Below, one piece after another: positions 56,355 to 64,000 of a stretch of DNA of 64,000 nt. Below the pieces are notes generated by a model that saw only the letters and a program-made list of their open reading frames with translations, was not told the DNA's origin and made no database searches. Positions within the stretch are counted from its first letter, which is position 1. Each line of letters begins with the position of its first letter. Source of the stretch: Clytia hemisphaerica (Eukaryota; Cnidaria; Hydrozoa; Leptothecata; Clytiidae); the NCBI GenBank assembly GCA_902728285.1, contig CACVBU010000593.1:188733-252732 (forward strand), in the 5' to 3' direction. A program made the position numbers and the translations under genes.

Positions 56355-56862
56355 TAAGAACTAAAGGGCCCTCTTCGCGTTTGCGTTCAGCGGCTCAGGT
56401 TTGGTTACCCGATTCGGAATGAAATTTTCGGGGAATCGGGAAATTTTTTCCCGCGTAAATTCTTAACCATCCGTTCTACCTCCCTTATATTAAGCCACGC
56501 ACACAATCTTTCGAAAGAGTTTTTAAAGTTAATTTTTGCTAGCTCCGTAGTAGTTAGCATACTTGTTTCATTATGATTTTTTAGATAACGGTGATAATTG
56601 TGTTTAAAGTGACGGGAGCCTGTATGTGCACACGTGCATCAACATTTAAATTTACAATTACTGTCGAGAACAAACCTCTATTCACCAGTTCACTAGAATC
56701 ACTATTGAGCTAAAGATTTGGAAGATATGTGCACACTACACGACAAGAGAGAAGAAGAAGGCTTTATTTCAATTTTCATCGATCATGATTAGGAGATATA
56801 CTTTTTTACCACCCACAAATTTTGTATAAATCAGGTTTGTTTTGATTTAACTTTGTATTTTA
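56355..56862. other. Unassigned region; start of a repeat shared with 63325-63440
   Basis: No gene. GGTTTGTTTTGATTTAACTT at about 56833 recurs at 63338-63357; element Q is inserted just after it here. Confidence 0.55.
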
Positions 56863-58498
56863 TCCAGGCGTAGTTAATCGATATAATCGATAATCTTGAG
56901 TAATCGATAAATAATACACCTTTCCCGTAATTCAAATTTCTCAGAAATGGCCCGGGAAAATGTGCGCTCCACAGGTGTGTATAAAATTGTTTGGGAGGTA
57001 AAAAACGCGTTTTTGCCTGCGAGGGGTTAGGGAAATTGGGATTTGAGCCTCTAACTTTTGACAGCGACCTTCTTTTGGCAAAATAATTTCAGGGTGGTAT
57101 AATATTACGAATAGGTTGAACATACTAAAATTTAAGGGGATTTTGTTCGACAGAACTTAAGAAAAGCTCAAAAAACCAACTTTCCCTAAAGGGAACGCAG
57201 GCAAAAACCTCCATTAAGTTGAAGTTGGTTTGATATTCTACGTTTGACGTTTGATATTCGTTTGATATTCGTTTGATATTCTCAAATTTGCGTTTTGTTT
57301 TGAAGTTTTTGTGACTACTTTTGGAATTGGAAACTATTGGAAGCCAATAGAGTTTATTCTCAAGGGTGTGTGTGCAAAATTTCAGCGCTCTCCGTCGCAG
57401 TGTGCTCCCTCTAAAAATTTGTAACCGTCAAACCTCATTTCGGCCGAAATGACAAGTTGGGCTCCTGTGGGGGAGAGCGGTTATCTTTGGAATTGGAAAC
57501 TATTGGAAGCCAATAGAGTTTATTCTCAAGGTGTGTGCAAAATTTCAGCGCTCTCCGTCGCAGCGTGCTCCCTCTAAAAATTTGTAACCGTTAAACCTCA
57601 TTTCGGCCGAAATGACAAGTTGGGCTCCTGTGGGGGAGAGCGGTTATCTTTGGAACTGGAAACTATTGGAAGTCAATAGAGTTTATTCTCAAGGGTGTGT
57701 GTGCAAAATTTCAGCGCTCTCCGTCGCAGCGTGCTCCCTCTAAAAATTTGTAACCGTTAAACCTCATTTCGGCCGAAATGACAAGTTGGGCTCCTGTGGG
57801 GGAGAGCGGTTATCTTTGGAACTGGAAACTATTGGAAGCCATTATTATGTAAATTAGTAGTAGCATTAGGAAAAGTAAGACTAATACTTAATCAAATTAT
57901 ACAACTTATCCACCCTTGAGTTCTTAATTGCCCTCTGAAATAGTTCCAAGAGGCTTAACTTTTTCCAAAAAAGCTTTTGCAAAGGACTAAGTTATGTGTA
58001 ATACAATTTCAAGGCAAGCAGTAAGATTAGCTATAACAATCAGCTACGATAGATGCTTTTTTATAAGAATGGTGTACTTTGGCTGAGGGTGAGCAATATT
58101 TTTATTTTTCTATTGTTCTAAACAATAGTCCTATTGTTCTAACTCCGAAATCTCACCCTGATATTCTTATAGTTATATATAAATAGCGTGTATTTCTAGA
58201 AGACTGCATGAACTTTTAGCTTGGCTCTGTGACTAGAAACACAACCAAGGGGTTCCTTTTGGAGTTTATCTTAAAATTTGAAGAAATTTTTGTGTTGTAT
58301 CTGGTTGTATAGACTTTAACATCAGAAAGTTTGCTCAACAGCAAAAATCTGTTTGACCTTTAGGTAAGACATTAGTTATTTTTGTTTCGTCTTCCAACAT
58401 TTGCATATCTTTTGTCTTTCTATGTTTACTAAAATATATAGCTATGTATGTACAATGTTTAAAAAGTTTTCTGTTTTCTTATATCTCATATACATGTT

Positions 58499-58752
58499 TT
58501 TTTTATAAGCATTGCACTTATAAGCATATCTAGGCTCAGATATGGGGAAAAATTAAGCATATGGCAAGCACTACTTGAGCCTACGAAAAATGTTTTTTTC
58601 CTGATTTTTGCTTTTTTTAGCTGGAATTTTACGGATTTTCAGTATTTCCCTAAATTTATGCATCCCCTCAAGCATTTTTCAGCCTTATTAAGCTCTCGAC
58701 CTAAGCATCTCTGAGCCTGTTTTCGGATTTTTGTATGCTTATAAAAAAAAAA
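58499..58752. mobile_element. TATAAGCAT MITE, copy 2
   Basis: Ends TTTTTTTTATAAGCATT and ATGCTTATAAAAAAAA. ATG lies just outside both ends, perhaps a 3-bp duplication. Body words GGCTCAG, AAGCAT and GAGCC are shared with 42366-42722. Confidence 0.75.
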
Positions 58753-58919
58753 ATGTATTTACAATGTTTAAAAAGTTTTCTGTTTTCTTATATCTAATAT
58801 ATATAAAAAAAAACATTTATGTCTTTTGTCTTTCTATGTTTTACCTAAATATATAACCATGTATGTACAATGTTTAAAAAGTTTTTTGTTTTCTTATATC
58901 TAATATAAAAAAAAACATT

Positions 58920-59198
58920 TACTCTCGGGTACCTAATAGCCGGGGGGTTGGAATAAGCGGGGGAATTGGAAAAAATCTCAAAACTTAATAAGCGGGGGGG
59001 GGGGGTTGGAATAAGAATGTCCTGGGTGGAAAATTTTTGAAAAGGAGGCTAGTACAGCTGAATTAGGACAAAAAAGGGAACTTTCAAAAACATTTTCCCA
59101 AAAATTAATAAGCGGGGGGGTTGAAATAAGAATGTCCTAGGTGGAAAATTTTCGAAAAATTAATTAGTGGGGGGACGGCTATTAAGTACCCGAGAGTA
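58920..59198. mobile_element. TA-flanked MITE, copy C (G-run body)
   Basis: The element is 58922-59196. Ends CTCTCGGGTACCTAATAGCC and GGCTATTAAGTACCCGAGAG. It sits in a tandem array whose neighbouring unit shows the empty site ACATTTATGTC; here it reads ACATTTA, element, TATGTC, so only TA is duplicated. Confidence 0.92.
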
Positions 59199-60104
59199 TG
59201 TCTTTTGTCTTCCTAATGTTTTACTAAAATATATTAATGCATGTACAATGTCTATAAAGTGTTCTTTTTATATTGAAAATAAAAATAAGATTCACATATC
59301 TTTTGTCTCTTATGTTTTACTAAAGTAAAATATATATTTAAGCTTACTTATGAACAACGTTTAAAAAGTTCTTAGGTCCAACTGTCAAAATTACTGATAT
59401 CCCAACACAAAATAAGCCTAAAATAAAAAAATATTTTCTAAAATATAATTCCAAAGAGCAGAGTCAAACAAAAAATGACATTTACACTCTTCAAAATATC
59501 CCCATGATAAAAAGAGAATAAATTAAAATAAGTTATCTTCAGGCCAGAGGAGTCAAATATTTCTTCAAACAAAATAATTAGCACCGACCCTTGAGAATAA
59601 ACTCTATTGGCTTCCAATAGTTTCCAATTCCAAAGATAACCGCTCTCCCCCACAGGAGCCCAACACACCCTTGAGAATAAACTCTATTGGCTTCCAATAG
59701 TTTCCAATTCCAAAGATAACCGCTCTCCCCCACAGGAGCCCAACTTGTCATTTCGGCCGAAATGAGGTTTAACGGTTACAAATTTTTAGAGGGAGCACGC
59801 TGCGATGGAGAGCGCTGAAATTTTGCACACACACCCTTGAGAATAAACTCTATTGGCTTCCAATAGTTTCCAATTTCAAAGGTAGTCACAAAAACTTCCA
59901 TACGCAAATTTGAGAATATCAAACGAATATCAAACGAATATCAAACGTCAAACGTAGAATATCAAACCAACTTCAACTTAATAAAACCTCCAGAGACCAA
60001 ACGGTGGAGAGCATCAAAATAATGCGCGCGCATTAGTTTTGCGAATTACGGGAAAGATGTATCGATAAGTAATTGATGGATTAGATATCGATCAACCGAT
60101 AGAA

Positions 60105-60424
60105 TCGATAGGAGGACCCTGCCGACGCACCGGACTGTCCGGTGGCAAAAAGTATCCTTTCGCTACACCGGACGCAATAAGTCCGGTGTTGCATACAGGG
60201 AATTTTGAACGCCGGACATTTATGAAACAAAAAATTAAGAAACACCGGACGCACCGGACTGGTCATGTCCGGTGGGAAAAATATCCTTCTCCGACACCGG
60301 ACATTCGACTTCCTTAAGTCTGGTGTAGAAATTGTCCAGTGGTAAAAAAATTCTCATTTTACACCGGACTTTCGCATGTCCGGTGTTCGTTAAGTCCGGT
60401 GCGTCGGCAGGGTCCTTCGATAGG
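60105..60424. mobile_element. CCGGAC-rich MITE with 8-bp target duplication
   Basis: The element is 60113-60416 (304 bp). Ends AGGACCCTGCCGACGCACCG and CGGTGCGTCGGCAGGGTCCT are perfect inverted repeats; TCGATAGG on both sides. The body has about ten CACCGGAC/GTCCGGTG words in both orientations. The empty site is seen in inverted copy near 61880-61895. Confidence 0.93.
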
Positions 60425-60579
60425 TAATCGATACTCAAGATTTTTTCAAAGCTCGATTATTTATCGATCAATTTTGTCATCGATCGTTTATCGATTATAG
60501 ATCGATTATACTTCGATTAAATTAAGTATCGATTAAAAATCAAATAGTTAATCGATCAACTATCGATTTGTGATTGATT

Positions 60580-61670
60580 ATTTATCAGATTTTAGGGAGA
60601 TTTATGGATTAATTTTCGCCATTTTTCGCGAAATTAAAAGCATCATTTTTTGCTGATCTCGATTGGGATGTACTTTTGAATTGAATCCAATCCCCTGGTA
60701 GCATAGGGCCCAGACAGTTACATCAAAATGCCTCGAAAATGTCAATATGAAAATTGCGTAATCAGAGAACGTATGTCTCGCTCATTATTATAAAAAGGCC
60801 GAGACAAACTTTCAATAATTGGATTGTAACATCAAGTTAAGTCTCTTTTGTTAAGTCACCAGGGCGTAATTAAAACAGACCTTGATACATTTATCTTCGT
60901 TTCAACTTGACGATTCGTTTAAAACTCGGCCTCCTAAATATTTGGGGTAGGTAAAATATGTACAAAGAAATTCATACTTTTCCAACCCGGCGAATCTTTA
61001 AAAAAGAAGCGAACAATAATTACCCTTTCCGAATAAACCTCTTCGGTGGCGAGCGTAGTCTACTCTGACGTAATTGTAAAATTTATGTGATGGGAGTATG
61101 ACATAGTAATGTAATGTTGTTTGGGGAATTATGAAGTTCACTGGAATTTCGATTGCATTTATTCAGGTTGATTTTTTATGACTTCTAATGGTACTTTTTC
61201 TAACGAGTTTGATTACTCTGTTCTCACACTTGTCTTTTTTTTTCGCGTCCTTTTCCGTGATTACTTTTACAGTATTTATATTTTTAAAGACAGGTAAGAA
61301 GGCATATTGATGTAACTGCCAGAAAAGCTACTACACTCTTTTTTTTATAAGCATACAGTAAATTTCGGCTGAAGCATTCTCAAACCCTCTGAAAGGCTGA
61401 ACAAAAAAAAAGTAAAAAAGAACAACAAAGTTACCATTTTATTTAGAGAAGGGGCATTATTGAATGGTTTGCCTTTTTGGAGGTGCATTATTAATTCTAA
61501 AGTGGGCGTTTATTCAAAGTAATACAATCGGTATGAGATTTGGCGAATTCCAGAAATTTTCTTTACTTCATTAAATACAATATCTTGGCCCTTTTTACGC
61601 TGGACCTTATAGCGTTATTATTGGGCTGGTGGAATAAGGGCTGGCGTAAAAAGGGCTGGTAATGTAGTCA
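60580..61670. other. Right interior of element Q
   Basis: No gene recognised. A partial TATAAGCAT end lies at 61340-61360, and GGCCCTTTTTACGCT with its approximate complement AGCGTAAAAAGGGC-like stretch at 61589-61664 forms a short hairpin. Confidence 0.5.
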
Positions 61671-61990
61671 ATAGTCGGTCACAATCGATATATAATCGAT
61701 AAAGATACGTGATGGAAGATAAGTAATCAATGCATGAACGATAAGTAATCAATGATTGTTAACAATCGATACATGATTGATAAGTAATCGATAGGTATGT
61801 AGTCGATATGTGATCGTAAGTAATCGATAGCTTGGAAATATCGATCGTTGATCGATAGTCAAGATTTTTTGAAGGTCTGATTACCTATCAATTCTATCGG
61901 TTAATCGATATCTAATCCATCGATTACTTATCGATTATTTATCGATTACTCAAGATTATCGATTATATCTATTAACTACGCCTGGATTTA

Positions 61991-62539
61991 TGCATGTTAG
62001 CCTCCACTGATGCAAGTATGAAGTCAGTGACCACCTTCGTTCGATCATTTCCATTACTTTTTAATTTATACTTTCGATCACATTGGGCGATTCAAGTTAT
62101 AGTTACCCCCTGGACAACATGAATTTTCCGTACAATAACAATTTACTTTTGAAAATCTTCAGGATTTCTGTAACATTTAAGATTTTTTATGGGGAAATCT
62201 TGGATTTTCTGATACTTTGCAAGAAAATAGAGCAAATTTATGGATTTTCCAGTACTTGGCAAGAAAATATAACAAATTTTGTGGATTTTCAGATACATAT
62301 TATAGTAAGTGAGGGAAAATCCTTGATTTTCCAAAACCTTTTTCAAATTTCTTAGGATTTCAACCTTTCTATCAATTTCAGCTGATAGAATAAAGAGTGT
62401 CAGAATTAGAGGAGGGGTGTAGAGATTAGACCAAGTTACGGTATACCGTGAAGTCAGGAAACTTGCATAGCCATCAAATGCCTGACCATTCAAAGCAGCA
62501 AATTTTCAAAACAAATGAACTACTCAGCTCCACGCGCTG
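61991..62539. other. Unassigned region with ~55-bp imperfect repeats
   Basis: GGATTTTC(C/T)(A/G)(G/A)TACTT-GCAAGAAAATA recurs about four times between 62150 and 62345. Frames here overlap on both strands and have no family features. Confidence 0.5.
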
Positions 62540-62925
62540 CTCTGCTCCGCAAATGTTTTTCCATAAGTGGCCCAAGCTCTGGTTTAATGGCCCAAGCTCT
62601 GATTTAATGGTCCAAGCTCTGATTTAACAGCCAAAGCTCTGAATTACCGGCCCAAGACCTGCGAAACCTTGCGACTTTGGAACTTGCTTTTTTGCCCCGA
62701 TTTATATTGCCCAAGAGCTGAATTATTGTCCGGAAAAGTAAAAAAAACTAGTAGAATACATTAAAAGATCATCAAATAAAAGTAGGAATAACAGATCATT
62801 TATCGTTTTATTTAAACAAAAGCAAGTCTCAAGAATCGCAAAGTTGCGCAGGTGTTTGGCCGGTAATTCAGGTCTTGGACAGCTAGTTCAGGGCTTAGCC
62901 GCTTACAGAAAAATTTTTTGCCTCT
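62540..62925. mobile_element. Fold-back element with 20-bp terminal subrepeats, copy 2
   Basis: Left end: four copies of a ~20-bp unit GCTCTGATTTAATGGCCCAA. Right end: inverted units (CCGGTAATTCAGGTCTTGG, AGTTCAGGGCTTAGC). GAATTACCGGCCCAAGACCT at left pairs with AGGTGTTTGGCCGGTAATTC at right. Related to 16277-16776. Confidence 0.7.
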
Positions 62926-63940
62926 GCTCTACTGTCAACTGCTCTAACTTGGGACTATCTGGCAAAACATGGGACAGCAATTTGGCCAACATTTTACCGA
63001 ACCTCCAAAGTCATTTGATTTGAGTTAATGAACGGCATATTAAAAATAAATTTCTTTCACACTGAGTAGGCATTGGAATGAAAATATGAAGAAACATTGT
63101 AGTGGAACACAGGCGAATGTCAGGAACAAAGAAGTCCAAATTAGTGGTAAAACAGTGGAGCGCTTCACGTCACTTGAACGGCAAGTTACACACTTGTTAT
63201 TTGTTAATCCCAATGGGCGATAGGCAGTTAGGCGACGGGCGTTCTCTAATCCCCCATCGGCATCCGTTCATTTTGAATGGAAACAAAAGTTGATGGTTAC
63301 CATTTTAGAATGTTACCGTATTTTATTTGTAAATCTGGTTTGTTTTGATTTAACTTTGTATTTCAATGACCTGCCAGGTCATTCATTTGGGGGAAATGCA
63401 AGTTTCCCTCCACTGATGTGATTCCCCGACTTCACAATATATGTTTCCTGTAGCAGTGCATCTGAAGCTGAGCTTATCTCGCCCAATGAAAATGCTTGAT
63501 TTATGTGCGACCAAACAGAATGGGGTATATGAGTTAGGTACTAGTCTGTACAAAGAATTATGTAATTTCAAAATTCATTGCCATAGTCTGCCGTATTTAC
63601 AACTAGACAGTGTCAATTGCATGCAAGTTCAAACATAAATCGCAATGGAAAGCAATATAATATAATCTAACCACAGATGTCTCAAAGTGAAAAAACAAAC
63701 CTGCAAAAATAGGAATCAACACACTTCCATGTCCGCCATCTTTAATTTTGCAAATTAATCTAGTGAAATTATCGTTCACTTTCGCTAAAGCGTATATCGC
63801 ACTGTGTCCATGTATTTCAATGCACTGCGTTGCTGTATTTTGTTTTTTGCTCGTAATATAGGTGCGCTGATCGGATCAAATTTATTTATTTATTTATTTA
63901 AATTAAAACAAATTTAGCAAACAGGAACCCAATATTTAAA
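62926..63940. other. Unassigned region
   Basis: Holds a second copy of the repeat GGTTTGTTTTGATTTAACTT (63338) and a TTTA run (63884-63901). No gene was supported. Confidence 0.5.
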
Positions 63941-64000
63941 ATGAAAAGAGATCTAATCCGAAAGAAAATGGAAAAAGTATGGAAAGATGAAGACCAAAGT
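63941..64000 (+). CDS. Possible start of a reading frame running off the window
   Basis: ATG with A at -3 (TTTAAAATGA) opens 20 codons rich in Lys/Arg/Glu, with no stop before the edge. It could be a LINE ORF1 or a chance frame; too short to judge. Confidence 0.2.
   Translation, partial: MKRDLIRKKMEKVWKDEDQS

Larger units (their letters stand above)
57857..59580. other. Interior of element T with ~120-bp tandem repeats
   Basis: Copies of a unit with TACAATGTTTAAAAAGTT and CTTTTGTCTTTCTATGTTTTAC follow each other from about 58390 to 59370, interrupted by two MITEs. No gene. Confidence 0.75.
57204..59991. mobile_element. Element T: MULE-like, long inverted repeats, 9-bp target duplication
   Basis: The element is 57213-59982. 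Ends ATTAAGTTGAAGTTGG and CCAACTTCAACTTAAT; AAAACCTCC on both sides (57204-57212 and 59983-59991). The arms include a GTTTGATATTC(G) run and ~165-bp subunits (CTATTGGAAGCCAATAG, TTCGGCCGAAATGAC, GGGGGAGAGCGGTTATC): three at left (57320-57840) and about two at right (59585-59880). 9-bp duplication with long arms is typical of Mutator-like elements. No transposase. Confidence 0.85.
56859..61990. mobile_element. Element Q: 5.1-kb inverted-repeat element with ATCGAT arrays
   Basis: The element is 56863-61986. The left end TCCAGGCGTAGTTAATCGAT continues for more than 50 bp as the complement of the right end (ATTAACTACGCCTGGA). TTTA lies at both sides. ATCGAT/ATCGATAA words are dense at 56880-56910, 60060-60110, 60430-60570 and 61680-61970. 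It holds element T and a CCGGAC MITE. Confidence 0.78.

Noticed and set aside
62143..62493. 116-codon minus-strand frame and 90-codon plus-strand frame
   Set aside because: Both overlap ~55-bp imperfect repeats and lack features of real proteins.

Overview
The window is nuclear DNA from a multicellular animal. It is AT-rich, has spliced genes with GT-AG introns, a TATA promoter, non-LTR (LINE) and BEL/Pao retrotransposons and very many inverted-repeat DNA elements. The gene content (a secreted hemopexin-propeller protein and a beta-helix plus Cys-rich plus multi-pass membrane protein) fits an early-branching metazoan, most likely a cnidarian, but the species cannot be fixed from sequence alone.

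Layout. 1-2018: two blocks of a ~195-204 bp satellite separated by a dispersed element. 3360-3976: one end of a DNA transposon, which abuts a broken BEL/Pao element (3977-7342: reverse transcriptase, RNase H, integrase, DUF5641-like tail; frameshifted). 7476-13474: a ~2.0 kb unit repeated three times in tandem; each unit carries satellite plus a 1.1 kb ORF1-only retroposon placed at one exact point of the satellite, and only the third copy has an open 319-codon frame. 13626-14735: decayed LINE reverse transcriptase. 14839-15577: hAT-type MITE with perfect 8-bp target duplication.

16054-18800 is the best host gene: TATA box, untranslated first exon, and two coding exons for a 415-residue secreted protein, a four-bladed hemopexin propeller followed by a domain that resembles the aerolysin-like beta-pore family. 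18800-23440 holds MITEs, a 294-bp palindrome with three TGCTGACGTCAGC motifs and one weak exon candidate. 23701-26766 codes for a large beta-helix/multi-pass membrane protein interrupted by one stop and two frameshifts.

27210-40199 is a nest: an AACGTTT-rich inverted-repeat element (X) holds a second copy (Y, 28896-38793), which holds a nearly full-length LINE on the minus strand (29082-36981), which holds a 2.9 kb hAT-like element (32847-35793), which holds a 155-bp hairpin. 40200-48400 has three weakly supported exons of one possible gene plus more repeats. 49340-50492, 51536-56354 and 56863-61986 are further nests of inverted-repeat elements, several with target-site duplications confirmed by empty copies elsewhere in the window. 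The right end is mostly unassigned, with a possible reading frame running off the edge.

What stands out is (i) the hemopexin plus aerolysin-like gene and (ii) several non-autonomous element families whose boundaries can be defined from this window alone. No tRNA, rRNA or CRISPR array was seen.
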